Notes: generated from the letters alone by a model not told the origin. Shown: positions 28,168 through 37,253, counted from the first letter of the stretch. The stretch is 64,000 bases of DNA from Cloacibacterium sp. TD35 (GCF_028864635.1 NZ_CP104850.1:1804001-1868000), one strand, 5' to 3'. A program made the numbers and translations.

Positions 28168-28641
28168 TTAGTCATTATGATATGGTTTTCCTTGTAGGAT
28201 TTGGTCTGCCCGGTAAATCTGTTCTACAAAGAATAATCTAATCATTTGATGCGTAAAAGTCATTTTAGAAATGGATATTTTTTCTTGGGCTCTTTGATAC
28301 ATTTCTTCCGAAAAACCATAAGCTCCGCCAACTAAAAAACAGATTTTTTTGATAGAATTGTTTTGATAAGAATCTAATTTTTGCGCAAATTCTCTGCTGG
28401 TAAATTGTTTTCCTTTTTCGTCTAAAAGCACTACCAAATCTGTATTTTCTATAATATTGAGGAATAATTTGGCTTCTTCTTTTTTAAGTAAATCAGGTGT
28501 GAGATTTCTGGCATTTTTAACATCTGGAATTTCTGTAATTTCAAAATTCCAATGTCTAGGAAGTCTTGTAAGATAGTAATTGATGAGATTTTTAATTTCT
28601 TTATCATCCGTTTTTCCTATGCAGAGTAAATTAATTTTCAT
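28168..28641 (-). CDS. rlmH: 23S rRNA (pseudouridine1915-N3)-methyltransferase RlmH
   Basis: 157 residues, the full family length. SPOUT-class methyltransferase that methylates pseudouridine 1915 in helix 69 of 23S rRNA. The SAM-binding knot region is clear: VVLLDEKGKQFTS, FLVGGAYGFSEE and the C-terminal SKMTFTHQMIRLFFVEQIYRA, ending ILQGKPYHND, the C-terminal signature that reaches the RNA. Its -7 box TATATTTG (28663-28656) is interlocked with the promoter of the divergent BrkB-type gene. Confidence 0.94.
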   Translation of the reverse strand: MKINLLCIGKTDDKEIKNLINYYLTRLPRHWNFEITEIPDVKNARNLTPDLLKKEEAKLFLNIIENTDLVVLLDEKGKQFTSREFAQKLDSYQNNSIKKICFLVGGAYGFSEEMYQRAQEKISISKMTFTHQMIRLFFVEQIYRADQILQGKPYHND

Positions 28642-28645
28642 TCCT

Positions 28646-28663
28646 TATCTTTGTACAAATATA
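28646..28663. promoter_or_regulatory. Interlocked divergent promoters (rlmH / BrkB-type gene)
   Basis: TATCTTTG on the plus strand (28646-28653) and TATATTTG on the minus strand (28663-28656) face each other with two bases between, creating the palindrome TTTGTACAAA. Each predicted start site falls within or beside the other promoter's -7 box, so simultaneous use is unlikely. Confidence 0.55.
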
Positions 28664-28674
28664 AAATAACGATT

Positions 28675-29679
28675 TTGAAACTTCCTACTTTCCTTAGAAA
28701 AATTCATCGTTTTTTAGATGGCATACATTTGCCCATGTTAGGCATTTCTCTCTGGGAAATGTTTGATATTTATGTAAGAGGAGTTTTTAAAAACCGTTTA
28801 ATCGCGAAAGCTTCTGCCATTTCGTGGAGTTTCTTTTTAAGTTTATTTCCGTTTTTATTGTTTTTGCTTTCCATTTTACCTTATTTACCGCATTATGATA
28901 AGCTTCAGTTTTATATTTTTGAAGTATTGATGCATAATGTTTTTCCTGCGCACATGCATGCAGATGTGACGAATTATATTACCAAAAGTATTGTTCCGAA
29001 TATGAAGAGCATCAGTAATTTTACCATTATTTTTGCTTTGATTTTTGCAACCAACGGAACTTTTTCCTTAATTGATGGATTTAATGATTATACAGAAGAA
29101 AAACGCTCAGATGTTTATGAGTATATTTTGTCTTTTTTCATTACCATAGGTTTTATTGCGATTATCTTTTTAGCGCTTTTCGGAGTGTATTATTCTGAGG
29201 TGGTTCTTAAGCTTTTTACACCAGCTTATGATATTTCTTGGTTTGTAGATAATTTATCGAAAATCATTGGTTTTGTTTCTTTTCCATTGTTTTATTTTCT
29301 ATTGTTGGCGTTATTTTATTGGGTAGGAACTGCTAAGATTATCAGATTCAGACAAGCGCTTCCAGGGGCTTTCTTTACCACTATTGTATTTGTGATAACT
29401 ACATACTTCTTTGCAGTTTATGTGAGTGATTTTGCTAAATATAATGTTTTATATGGCTCAATTGGTTCGTTTATTTTATTGATGGTTTGGGTGAATTTAA
29501 ATGTGATTTTGCTTCTTTTGGGTAATGAATTAAACCTTGCCATTAGAAAACTCAGAATAGAGAAAATTTTGGCAGATGAAATGAAACACGAAATAGAAGA
29601 ATATCATCAAGATATCGAAAACTTACCTGAAGCAAGTTCTGAACATACCATCAAATTAGATTCTGATAAAAATTCATAA
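28675..29679 (+). CDS. YihY/BrkB-family inner-membrane protein
   Basis: 334 residues from a TTG at 28675 (reads MKLPTFLRK). The other in-frame TTG at 28651 lies in the -7 box and is rejected; the next ATG is inside the conserved N-terminus. Six hydrophobic helices, with the family's early SAISWSFFLSLFPFLLFLLS, GTFSLIDGFND, and the late RFRQALPGAFFTTIVF and YGSIGSFILLMVWVNLNVILLLLGNELN. The family was once called ribonuclease BN in error; its function is an uncharacterised membrane role. The C-terminal 45 residues are acidic and cytoplasmic. Confidence 0.85.
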   Translation: MKLPTFLRKIHRFLDGIHLPMLGISLWEMFDIYVRGVFKNRLIAKASAISWSFFLSLFPFLLFLLSILPYLPHYDKLQFYIFEVLMHNVFPAHMHADVTNYITKSIVPNMKSISNFTIIFALIFATNGTFSLIDGFNDYTEEKRSDVYEYILSFFITIGFIAIIFLALFGVYYSEVVLKLFTPAYDISWFVDNLSKIIGFVSFPLFYFLLLALFYWVGTAKIIRFRQALPGAFFTTIVFVITTYFFAVYVSDFAKYNVLYGSIGSFILLMVWVNLNVILLLLGNELNLAIRKLRIEKILADEMKHEIEEYHQDIENLPEASSEHTIKLDSDKNS

Positions 29680-29707
29680 AAAAACTTCAGCAAATAAATT
29701 GCTGAAG
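29678..29707 (-). terminator. Intrinsic terminator of btuB
   Basis: Nine-base arms CTTCAGCAA (29685-29693) and TTGCTGAAG (29699-29707), loop ATAAA; leftward transcription runs into seven T residues. Confidence 0.8.
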
Positions 29708-29741
29708 CTCGAAACACAAGTGGAATAATAAAAATTAATCT

Positions 29742-31658
29742 TTAAAATTTATATTCTACTCCTAAAGTTATATTCCTAGGTTTTGTAGTAAAACCGATGA
29801 CGTCTGTGTAACTGTTATTCAATACGTTTCCTACGTTTAAATAAGTATCTAGAGATTTAGTGATTTTCTGATTGATATTGAGGTTAAATAAATGAAACGC
29901 GTCTAATTCTACATTTTTTGTACTGTAATTGGTTGAATCAAAGTACGCATCATTTCTTTTTGACGTATATTGATAAGAAATGTTGATTCTATTATTTTTA
30001 AGTGGTAAAATTTCTAAAAAAGCATTTGCTCTTTGTTTCGGTGAGCGTAATCTTGTTGCAGGATTGTCTTTTTCAGCGAAAGAGAAATTACCTCCTATAT
30101 TTACTTTTTCATTGAAATGATATTGAACTCCTAGTTCTACACCCTTTACTTTATTGCTTTCTACGTTTAAGAATTTCCCAGCATAAGTATTAAAATCTAC
30201 AATATTATACACGAAAACATCTTTTTCTTTTCTACTGAAAATACTTGCATTCACCACAAAAGTTCTGTCTTTCTTTCCAAAACTGAAATCCAATTCATGC
30301 GAAGCATTGGTTTCTGGTTTTAAATCAAAATTTGGTAAAACATAAGGCAGTGAACCGTAAGATTGATATAGAGTAGGCGCGATAAATGCCGTAGCATAAG
30401 AATAGCCTATTTTTAAGAAGTTATCGTCTAAATCCGTTAAAATAAATGGATTTACGCTGTAAACAAAGTGATTATCATATTTAGAATGATTGTTTAATCG
30501 AACTCCTAAATCCAAATGAAAAATTTGATATTCTAAATTTGCATTGGCAAAAACATCAAAATTACGAATTTCTGTTTCGCCTAGAGTCATTACATTTTGC
30601 ATAGAAGTTCCGCCCCAAGGTAAAGATTTAGAACCTAAATTCTGAGTTTCATACTGAATTCCCGCTACTAAATTAATATGCTCAGAAAATTGAGTTTGAT
30701 TGTACAATTCTGCAAAAATATTTTGACCTTGATAGCTGTATTGGTCTTGATATTTGTTATTGTTGAGATTTCTCACGATTCTTTCATTGGCAGAAATTCT
30801 AGAATTGAACGTGATACTTCCTTTGTCGTATGAATATTGAGCATTGACTCCGCTAAATTTTTGCGTGTCATTGCCTTTGTATTTTCCATCTTCAAAAGCA
30901 CCATTGTCAAAATCATAATAATGATGTTGATAACCAGCGTTTACATTTACATTGAAATTTTGAGTGCTGTAACCAACAGTAGCATTTGCATTTTGCTTTT
31001 CAAAACCATCTTTATCGAAATTTTCTCCAAGAGCTGCCGAAATTCCGTCTGATTTTTCATTAGAACCAGAGAATTGATAATTCCATTGATTGATTTTTCC
31101 TTGAGCACTAATATTTTGTCCAAAAGTTCCGAAACTGCCAATTCTTGCTCCAATTCTTCCTTCTAAAGCTTGTTGCGAAGATTTTTTAGTTTTAATGTTA
31201 ATCACAGAAACGGTAGCATTAGAACCATATAAAACCGAAGATGCTCCATTCAGAATTTCTATAGATTCTATGTTTTCTGAAGCAAAAAGTCTAAGGTCTG
31301 TAGCGGTATAATCATTTCCGGTAACATCTTTTAACGGAATTCCATCTACTAAAATCAAAACATTGGCTAATTTCCCACCTCTTATTTTTAGAGATTTCGG
31401 TTCAGAACCGTTGTTGAAATTTCCAGTGATTTGATAACCAGATACTTGATTAAGGATTTCTGCTGCATTTTGTCCTTTGAATTTTTCTAAATCTTTAGAA
31501 GTAATGAGTTGAACATTTTTACCTGTTTTGTGAAGCTGCTGCTTAGCTTTTGCAGCGATGGTTACTTCTGGAATTAATTTTTCTTCTTTTTCTTGAGCTT
31601 TTAATTGTGAAATTCCCGTCACAAAAAGCATTCCTGCGAAGATTAAGTTTTTCTTCAT
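29742..31658 (-). CDS. btuB: TonB-dependent vitamin B12 (cobalamin) outer-membrane receptor
   Basis: 638 residues. Signal peptide 1-21 (LKAQ), then a plug domain with IPEVTIAAKAKQQLHKTGKN, LEKFKGQNAAEILNQVSGYQI, the RGGKLANVLILVDGIPL strand and VLYGSNATVSVINIKTKK, and a beta-barrel ending in LGVEYKF with a terminal Phe. The ligand assignment rests mainly on the cobalamin riboswitch in its leader; the length and plug also match BtuB. It imports corrinoids across the outer membrane with TonB energy. The leader is about 310 bases long and includes the aptamer and a possible attenuator hairpin. Confidence 0.92.
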   Translation of the reverse strand: MKKNLIFAGMLFVTGISQLKAQEKEEKLIPEVTIAAKAKQQLHKTGKNVQLITSKDLEKFKGQNAAEILNQVSGYQITGNFNNGSEPKSLKIRGGKLANVLILVDGIPLKDVTGNDYTATDLRLFASENIESIEILNGASSVLYGSNATVSVINIKTKKSSQQALEGRIGARIGSFGTFGQNISAQGKINQWNYQFSGSNEKSDGISAALGENFDKDGFEKQNANATVGYSTQNFNVNVNAGYQHHYYDFDNGAFEDGKYKGNDTQKFSGVNAQYSYDKGSITFNSRISANERIVRNLNNNKYQDQYSYQGQNIFAELYNQTQFSEHINLVAGIQYETQNLGSKSLPWGGTSMQNVMTLGETEIRNFDVFANANLEYQIFHLDLGVRLNNHSKYDNHFVYSVNPFILTDLDDNFLKIGYSYATAFIAPTLYQSYGSLPYVLPNFDLKPETNASHELDFSFGKKDRTFVVNASIFSRKEKDVFVYNIVDFNTYAGKFLNVESNKVKGVELGVQYHFNEKVNIGGNFSFAEKDNPATRLRSPKQRANAFLEILPLKNNRINISYQYTSKRNDAYFDSTNYSTKNVELDAFHLFNLNINQKITKSLDTYLNVGNVLNNSYTDVIGFTTKPRNITLGVEYKF

Positions 31659-31711
31659 TGTTAAATTTTAAAGTTAATGACTGCTATCAACAACTTTTGG
31701 AAAAGAAATAA

Positions 31712-31740
31712 AGAAAAACCACAGAAGAACTGTGTTTTTT
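31712..31740 (-). terminator. Possible attenuator hairpin in the btuB leader
   Basis: On the minus strand, CACAG (31734-31730) pairs with CTGTG (31724-31720) around a 5-base loop, flanked by A and T runs that extend the stem, then a T-rich stretch. It lies between the riboswitch and the ATG, as expected for a transcription-terminating expression platform; the short stem makes this tentative. Confidence 0.4.
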
Positions 31741-31787
31741 ACAGGATTTCTCTACTTTTCCTCCGAAAGTATTGATAATGAATGTTT

Positions 31788-31967
31788 TTGGCAGGTCTCC
31801 TGACTTTCGCATTTTTTGCGCCTTCTCATCTTTTCAAATAAGATAATGGCTTTTTTTGCAAAAAATTCCTTCGATTTTCACCGAAGCACGATTTACAGTT
31901 GCGGGGACAGTTTCGGATTTTCACCGAATTCCCATTTTAATTCCGACAAACATCGGAAACCAAAAGC
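31788..31967 (-). promoter_or_regulatory. Cobalamin (AdoCbl-type) riboswitch
   Basis: Read on the minus strand, the conserved core appears in order: GGTGAAAATCCG, ACTGTCCCCGCAACTGT, and the B12 box AGTCAGGAGACCTGCC at 31805-31790. A second GGTGAAAATC-containing arm sits between them. These are the invariant parts of the cobalamin aptamer. It lies upstream of btuB in the same direction and is expected to shut off btuB when cobalamin is plentiful. Confidence 0.95.
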
Positions 31968-31971
31968 GTGA

Positions 31972-31979
31972 CAAATGTA
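31972..31979 (-). promoter_or_regulatory. -7 element TACATTTG of the btuB leader
   Basis: Exact consensus match on the minus strand, a few bases before the riboswitch 5' end. Confidence 0.55.
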
Positions 31980-32022
31980 CGTTTAAACCAGAAATTGTGA
32001 AAATTTTTGGTCTATATATTTC

Positions 32023-32055
32023 AAAAAAAATAGAAAACCCTGAGGTTTTCTATTT
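32023..32055 (-). terminator. Intrinsic terminator of cdd
   Basis: Arms AAATAGAAAACC (32028-32039) and GGTTTTCTATTT (32044-32055) with a 4-base loop; leftward transcription then meets T residues. Confidence 0.8.
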
Positions 32056-32060
32056 AGATT

Positions 32061-32540
32061 TTATAAAAAAGAAGCATCAAACGAGAACGGAAGTAAATCT
32101 TTAATTGAATCACATTTATAAACCGCTCCATCAATTCCAGAAAAATAAATTTCTATCGGCTCATTTTGCTTCGTCTCATATTCTAGTAAACTCTGTCTGC
32201 ATGCACCACAAGGTGGAGTAGCGGTAGTAAAAGTCTCTTCTCTAGATGGACCACCGATAACGTATAGTTTTTTAATTTTTACATTCGGATAATTGGCACC
32301 TATATTAAAAACAGTGACTCTTTCTGCACATAAACCAGAAGGATAAGCTGCGTTTTCTTGGTTGTTACCTGTAACAATTTCTCCGTTTTCCAGAAGAACT
32401 GCGCAACCTACATTGAAATGAGAATAGGGAGCATAAGCGTTTTTTCTAGCATTGATAGCTGCTTCATGAAGGGTTTTCTCTATATCTGAAAGTTCGTTTC
32501 TTTCTATTTGAGAAAATTTAATTCTTAATTCTTTTTCCAT
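32061..32540 (-). CDS. cdd: Cytidine deaminase
   Basis: 159 residues, homotetramer type. Zinc ligands Cys71 (in GLCAERV, with catalytic Glu73), Cys111 and Cys114 (PPCGACRQSL) are all present, as is the NVGCAVLLENGEIVTGNN substrate-binding segment. It deaminates cytidine and deoxycytidine to uridine forms in pyrimidine salvage. It is a single gene with its own terminator, upstream of but separate from the btuB riboswitch transcript. The -7 box is weak (TAATTTTA on the minus strand). Confidence 0.95.
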   Translation of the reverse strand: MEKELRIKFSQIERNELSDIEKTLHEAAINARKNAYAPYSHFNVGCAVLLENGEIVTGNNQENAAYPSGLCAERVTVFNIGANYPNVKIKKLYVIGGPSREETFTTATPPCGACRQSLLEYETKQNEPIEIYFSGIDGAVYKCDSIKDLLPFSFDASFL

Positions 32541-32648
32541 TTTAAAAAAATCGGAGAGTAAAATTACAAAAATTTTGTGAAACCAAAGAATTAATCGTGA
32601 TTTTCTGCGTAAAATTGATAAATTTGGGGTTAAATAAATGTTGTAAAT

Positions 32649-33701
32649 ATGAGACTTTTTACCCCAATTAAGTTTAGAAATTTAGAAATAAAAAACAGAG
32701 TAGTGATGGCGCCTATGTGTATGTATTCTGCGAAAAATGGCGTAGTGAATGATTTTCATTTGGTGCATTATGCAACTCGTGCTTTTGGTGGAGTAGGATT
32801 AATCATTGCAGAAGCTACTGGTGTAGTTCCAGAAGGTAGAATTACTGATAAATGTGCCGGAATTTGGAATGATGAACAAGCTGAAGCATGGAAAAAAATA
32901 GTAGAATTTATCCATCAAAACACAGAAACCAAAATTGGGATTCAATTAGGTCATGCTGGTAGAAAAGCTTCTACTTGGAATGGCAAACAAACTTCTTTGG
33001 AAGAAAACGGATGGATTACGGTTGCTCCTTCAGAAATTCCTTATCTAGAAGGTGAAAGAAAGCCTCATGCTTTAACAAAATCTGAAATTTCTGAATTGGT
33101 AAACGCTTTTAAAGAAGCTGCAATAAGAAGTTTGAAAGCAGGTTTTGATGTGATTGAAATTCATGCGGCGCATGGTTATCTTATTTCTCAGTTTTTATCT
33201 CCTTTAAGTAATATGAGAACAGATGAATATGGAGGAAGTATAGAGAACAGAGCGAGAATTTTACTAGAAATTGTAGATGCTGTAAATGAAGTTTTAAACG
33301 AAAATGTTCCTTTGTTTGTGAGGATTTCTGCAACAGAATACGCTGAAAACGGTTGGAATGTAGAGGATTCTGTTGTGCTTTCTAAAATCTTAAAAGAAAG
33401 AGGTGTAGATTTAATTGATGTTTCTAGTGGTGGAAATATTTCTGGTGCTAAAATCAATGTTTTTTCTGGTTATCAAGTTCCTTTTTCTCATCAAATAAAG
33501 CAAGAAGCAGAAGTGAAAACAGGTGCAGTTGGCTTGATTACAACTGCAACTCAAGCCGAAGAAATTTTGCAAAAAGAAGAAGCAGATGTAATTTTGTTAG
33601 CAAGAGAGCTTCTTAGAAATCCATATTTTGTGGCAAAAAGCTCTTGGGAAAATCATGAAGAAAGTTTCTTTCCACCACAATACGAAAGAGGTAAGCCTTA
33701 A
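32649..33701 (+). CDS. NADPH dehydrogenase, old yellow enzyme family (NamA/YqjM type)
   Basis: 350 residues, FMN-dependent TIM barrel. NRVVMAPMCMYSA at the N-terminus carries the Cys of the YqjM group, HYATRAFGGVGLIIAEAT and QLGHAGRKA bind the flavin, IEIHAAHGYLISQFLSPLSNMRTDEYGG is the substrate/FMN region with the active Tyr neighbourhood, and VILLARELLRNPYF the C-terminal phosphate site. The enzyme reduces activated C=C bonds such as enones and nitro compounds; the physiological substrate is unknown. A TAAATTTG box lies upstream, and a convergent terminator follows. Confidence 0.9.
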   Translation: MRLFTPIKFRNLEIKNRVVMAPMCMYSAKNGVVNDFHLVHYATRAFGGVGLIIAEATGVVPEGRITDKCAGIWNDEQAEAWKKIVEFIHQNTETKIGIQLGHAGRKASTWNGKQTSLEENGWITVAPSEIPYLEGERKPHALTKSEISELVNAFKEAAIRSLKAGFDVIEIHAAHGYLISQFLSPLSNMRTDEYGGSIENRARILLEIVDAVNEVLNENVPLFVRISATEYAENGWNVEDSVVLSKILKERGVDLIDVSSGGNISGAKINVFSGYQVPFSHQIKQEAEVKTGAVGLITTATQAEEILQKEEADVILLARELLRNPYFVAKSSWENHEESFFPPQYERGKP

Positions 33702-33704
33702 AAT

Positions 33705-33741
33705 AAAAAAGGGTTTCTATATTTTAGGAACCCTTTTTTTA
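33705..33741. terminator. Intrinsic terminator between the OYE and nhaA genes
   Basis: Arms GGGTTTCT (33711-33718) and AGGAACCC (33726-33733, one G-U pair), flanked by A-run and T-run on the two sides. Confidence 0.75.
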
Positions 33742-33743
33742 TT

Positions 33744-34916
33744 TTAAATATTTTCTTTATAATCAGAAATTGTGACCTTCTTTTTAGCTAAAAGTTTTAG
33801 TAAAAAATAACCAGAAAATCCAGAAATAGCAGAAGCGACAAGAATCGCAAATTTGGCTTCGTCTTGTATTTCGGTGTGTCCTTTGTAAGAAAGCAACGCA
33901 ATGAAAATAGACATGGTAAAACCAATTCCTGCCAATAAACCTGCCCCAATCATTTGAGACCAATTGCTATTTTTTGGTAAGTCACTTAATTTTAATTTGA
34001 TGGCAATCAAGGAAAATAGATTGATTCCTATTACTTTTCCTACAACTAAACCTAGAATAATTCCGTAGCCGAAATTGCTAAATAATCCTTCTATCATTCC
34101 GCTTTTAAATTGAATATTGGTATTCGCTAATGCGAAAATCGGCATGATGAAATAATTAACGGGTAAGTGTAATTTTTCTTCTAATTTTTCTAAAGGCGAA
34201 ATTTCTGTAGAACTCTCATTCGTAGGAATTGTAAATGCCAATAAAACCCCTGCAATAGTAGCATGAATGCCACTGTGATGCATAAAATACCATAAAAATA
34301 ATCCCGGAATGATATAGAAAATATGCTTTTTAACTTTGAAGAAATTCAAAAGAATCAAAAGGAGTAAAATAGCACCACTCAAAGCTAAATAAGTGGATTC
34401 TAATTTTTCTGTGTAGAAAATTGCAATCACTACAATTGCTCCTAAATCATCTACAATTGCAAGAGCAGTAAGGAAAATCTTAACAGAAGCGGGAACTCTT
34501 TTCCCTAGCATAGAAATGATGGCGAGAGAAAAAGCAATATCTGTAGCCATAGGAATTCCCCAACCATTTTGGTATTCTGTTCCGTAATTAAAAAAAGTGA
34601 AGATTAATGCAGGAACCAGCATTCCGCCAATCGCTGCAAAAATAGGAAGAGAAGCGTTTTTAAGGCTAGAAAGCTCTCCTTCTACCAATTCACGTTTAAT
34701 TTCTAAACCTACCAATAAGAAGAAAATGGCCATTAAACCATCATTAATCCAGAGGCTTGTGGAATATGGTCCTATTTGATAATCTAATGCATTTTGAAAA
34801 TCATCTCCTAAGCTAGAGTTAGCAATCATTAATGAAACGATGACGCAGATAATCAATAAATTTCCTGAAGATTGAGCTATTTGGAAAAATTTTCTAAAAT
34901 AATTGGTAATCAGCAT
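33744..34916 (-). CDS. nhaA: Na+/H+ antiporter NhaA
   Basis: 390 residues, 12 hydrophobic segments. The NhaA hallmarks are present: WINDGLMAIFFLLVGLEIKRE (helix 2), PMATDIAFSLAIISMLG with the conserved Thr-Asp of the unwound helix 4, and ALAIVDDLGAIVVIA with the Asp-Asp ion-binding pair of helix 5. It exchanges external protons for cytoplasmic sodium in alkaline or salty conditions. It begins two bases after the stop of the RelA/SpoT gene, so the two are almost certainly cotranscribed. Confidence 0.94.
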   Translation of the reverse strand: MLITNYFRKFFQIAQSSGNLLIICVIVSLMIANSSLGDDFQNALDYQIGPYSTSLWINDGLMAIFFLLVGLEIKRELVEGELSSLKNASLPIFAAIGGMLVPALIFTFFNYGTEYQNGWGIPMATDIAFSLAIISMLGKRVPASVKIFLTALAIVDDLGAIVVIAIFYTEKLESTYLALSGAILLLLILLNFFKVKKHIFYIIPGLFLWYFMHHSGIHATIAGVLLAFTIPTNESSTEISPLEKLEEKLHLPVNYFIMPIFALANTNIQFKSGMIEGLFSNFGYGIILGLVVGKVIGINLFSLIAIKLKLSDLPKNSNWSQMIGAGLLAGIGFTMSIFIALLSYKGHTEIQDEAKFAILVASAISGFSGYFLLKLLAKKKVTISDYKENI

Positions 34917-34918
34917 GT

Positions 34919-37123
34919 TTATAATCTTTTTACTTGGGTTACACTCAGTACATTTCTGAGTTGTTTTAGTGTTTCTTCTAGTTGGCTTTTGTTTTTAACT
35001 TCTAGAGTGATGGTTCCTAAGAAAATACCGTCATTACTTTCGATAGAAATACTTTTCATGTCAATATTCATGGCATTGCTAATCACTTCAGTAATATCGT
35101 TGACTAATCCTTTTCTGTCGATTCCTTCGATTTCTATTCTTACTCTGCTGCTGTAACGCTGTTCATTTACCCATTTTGCAGGCATTACTCTGTAATCGTA
35201 ATTGGCTCTAAGGTTAATCGCGTTCGGACAGTTGTCATTATGAACTTTAATTCCGTCTGAAATGGTGATAAATCCAAAAATTTTATCGCCTGGAATTACG
35301 GTACAACACTTGGCAAAGCTGTAATTCAGTTTTTCTTCATCTTTACCGAAAACGATTAAGTCTAAATCTGTGGTTGGACTTTCTTCGTAAGCGGTATTGA
35401 TATTAGGTGACTTTCTAAATCTCTGGAAGAAGTTTTTCAGTGCACTTTTAGAATCGGCATATTTTTTTAAATCTGTGGTATCATAAGTGCCATCGTAGAA
35501 TTTTAAAAATAAATCTTGAGAGGTTTTATGATTGAAAAATTTCTGAATATTATTCACTTCTTCCTCTGAAAAGGTGAGTTTTGCATGTCTTAATTTTCTT
35601 TGGAAAATCTCTTTTCCTTCTGCAACTTGACTGTTTTTTTCGGAATTAAGAGCAGCTTTAATTCTAGACTTTGCTTTAGATGTGATGACAATATCTAGCC
35701 AATCTTGTTTTGGTTTTTGATTTTGAGAAGAAAGAATATCTATTTGGTCTCCGTTTTGTAAAACGTAAGAAATAGGAACCAGTTTTCCATTGATTTTTGC
35801 ACCTAAACATTTCATACCCAAATCAGTGTGAACCGAAAACGCAAAATCTAAAGCTGTAGAGCCTACTGGTAAAATTTTAATTTCTCCTTTTGGAGTGAAA
35901 ACAAAAACTTCTTTGGAATAAAGATTAAGTTTAATATTGTCAAGAAGTTCTGTGGTAGAAAGGTTTTGTTGTTGTTCGATGACTTCTCTAATCTGAGAAA
36001 CCCATTGTTCAAAATTCTTATCGTCACTGCTTTGTTTGAAGCCTTCTTTGTATTTATAATGTGCTGCAACACCTTTTTCAGCGATTTCGTCCATTCTTTC
36101 GGAGCGAATTTGAACTTCAATCCATTTTTTGTCAGGACCTAAAACGGTCAAATGTAAGCTTTCGTAGCCTGTAGAACGCGGATTGGTAATCCAGTCACGC
36201 ATCCTTTGCGGATTGCTGTGGTATAAATCAGTAACGATGGAATAGATTTTCCAAGCAATGAATTTTTCGTTTTTAGCATCTGATTTATAAATAATTCTAA
36301 TTGCGTAATTGTCAAAAACCTCTTCAAAAGGTACGTTTTGCTTCAGCATTTTTCTATAAATAGAATTAATGGCTTTCGCTCTACCTTTGATGGTGAAATT
36401 AAGATGCTCTTCTTTAAGTTGTTCTGAAACTTCTTTTTTAAATTCTTCTACATACTTTTCACGAGTGTCTTTGGCAAGTTCTAATTTATTGGCAATGTCA
36501 TAATATACTTCAGGATTATTGTATCTAAGAGATAAATCTTCAAGTTCAGATTTTATGTTGTAAAGGCCTAATCTATGAGCAAGAGGAGCGTAGATATAAA
36601 CGGTTTCTGAGGCGATTTTCTTTTGTTTGTCATCTCTCATGCTCTCTAGTGTTCTCATATTATGCAATCTGTCTGCAATTTTGATGAGAATTACACGGAA
36701 GTCTTCAGAAAGTGTAAGGAGTAGTTTTCTGTAATTTTCAGACTGAACCGAAATGTTTTGATGGTTCATTACCGAAATTTTAGTCAATCCATTGACGATA
36801 TCTGCTATTTTTTGACCAAAAATTTTCTTGATGTCTTCATAGGTGTATTCAGAATCTTCTATTACGTCATGAAGTAATGCGCAAGCAATAGAAGTAGCTC
36901 CTAATCCTATTTCATTTGCGACAATTTTTGCCACTTCAATAGGGTGGTAAATATAGGGTTCGCCAGTTTTTCTTCTTTGGTCTTTGTGAGCATCTAAAGC
37001 AATATCAAATGCTTTCCTGATGAGTTTATTCTGTTCTTCATCAAGAGTTCTGTATGTATTAGAGATTAAATCTTTATAGCGATACTGAATTTCTTTATTT
37101 TCTTTTTCTAAATCATAAACCAT
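34919..37123 (-). CDS. Bifunctional (p)ppGpp synthetase/hydrolase, RelA/SpoT family
   Basis: 734 residues with the full long-RSH layout: HD hydrolase domain (about 30-190) with YHPIEVAKI and ALLHDVIEDSEYTYEDI intact, synthetase domain (about 230-350) with GRAKAINSIYRKM, DNYAIRII, TGYESLHLTV and VEQVQ-like VEVQIRSERMDEIAEKGVAAH, TGS domain (about 395-455), a helical region and a C-terminal ACT domain (about 660-734). The synthetase charge motif reads RMRD, like the basic RxKD of bifunctional Mn-dependent enzymes rather than the acidic RelA type. It sets ppGpp level in starvation. TATTTTCG serves as -7 box; nhaA follows directly. Confidence 0.93.
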   Translation of the reverse strand: MVYDLEKENKEIQYRYKDLISNTYRTLDEEQNKLIRKAFDIALDAHKDQRRKTGEPYIYHPIEVAKIVANEIGLGATSIACALLHDVIEDSEYTYEDIKKIFGQKIADIVNGLTKISVMNHQNISVQSENYRKLLLTLSEDFRVILIKIADRLHNMRTLESMRDDKQKKIASETVYIYAPLAHRLGLYNIKSELEDLSLRYNNPEVYYDIANKLELAKDTREKYVEEFKKEVSEQLKEEHLNFTIKGRAKAINSIYRKMLKQNVPFEEVFDNYAIRIIYKSDAKNEKFIAWKIYSIVTDLYHSNPQRMRDWITNPRSTGYESLHLTVLGPDKKWIEVQIRSERMDEIAEKGVAAHYKYKEGFKQSSDDKNFEQWVSQIREVIEQQQNLSTTELLDNIKLNLYSKEVFVFTPKGEIKILPVGSTALDFAFSVHTDLGMKCLGAKINGKLVPISYVLQNGDQIDILSSQNQKPKQDWLDIVITSKAKSRIKAALNSEKNSQVAEGKEIFQRKLRHAKLTFSEEEVNNIQKFFNHKTSQDLFLKFYDGTYDTTDLKKYADSKSALKNFFQRFRKSPNINTAYEESPTTDLDLIVFGKDEEKLNYSFAKCCTVIPGDKIFGFITISDGIKVHNDNCPNAINLRANYDYRVMPAKWVNEQRYSSRVRIEIEGIDRKGLVNDITEVISNAMNIDMKSISIESNDGIFLGTITLEVKNKSQLEETLKQLRNVLSVTQVKRL

Positions 37124-37191
37124 CTTTGAGCCTCTTTAATATCACGAAAATACAAAAAAAAGCTTTATAATAAAAGCTTTACCGCAATTCA

Positions 37192-37222
37192 CAAAAATAA
37201 AACCCGAAATTTATTTTCGGGT
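37192..37222 (-). terminator. Terminator of the stress-protein-like gene, merging with a TATTTTTG box
   Basis: Arms AACCCGAAA (37201-37209) and TTTCGGGTT (37214-37222) with an ATTTATTTT-type loop region; the leftward T-run reads straight into TATTTTTG (37199-37192), the third such terminator-promoter merger in the window. Confidence 0.7.
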
Positions 37223-37253
37223 TTAGTCTGAAAAATTAATTTGATATGAAGAA

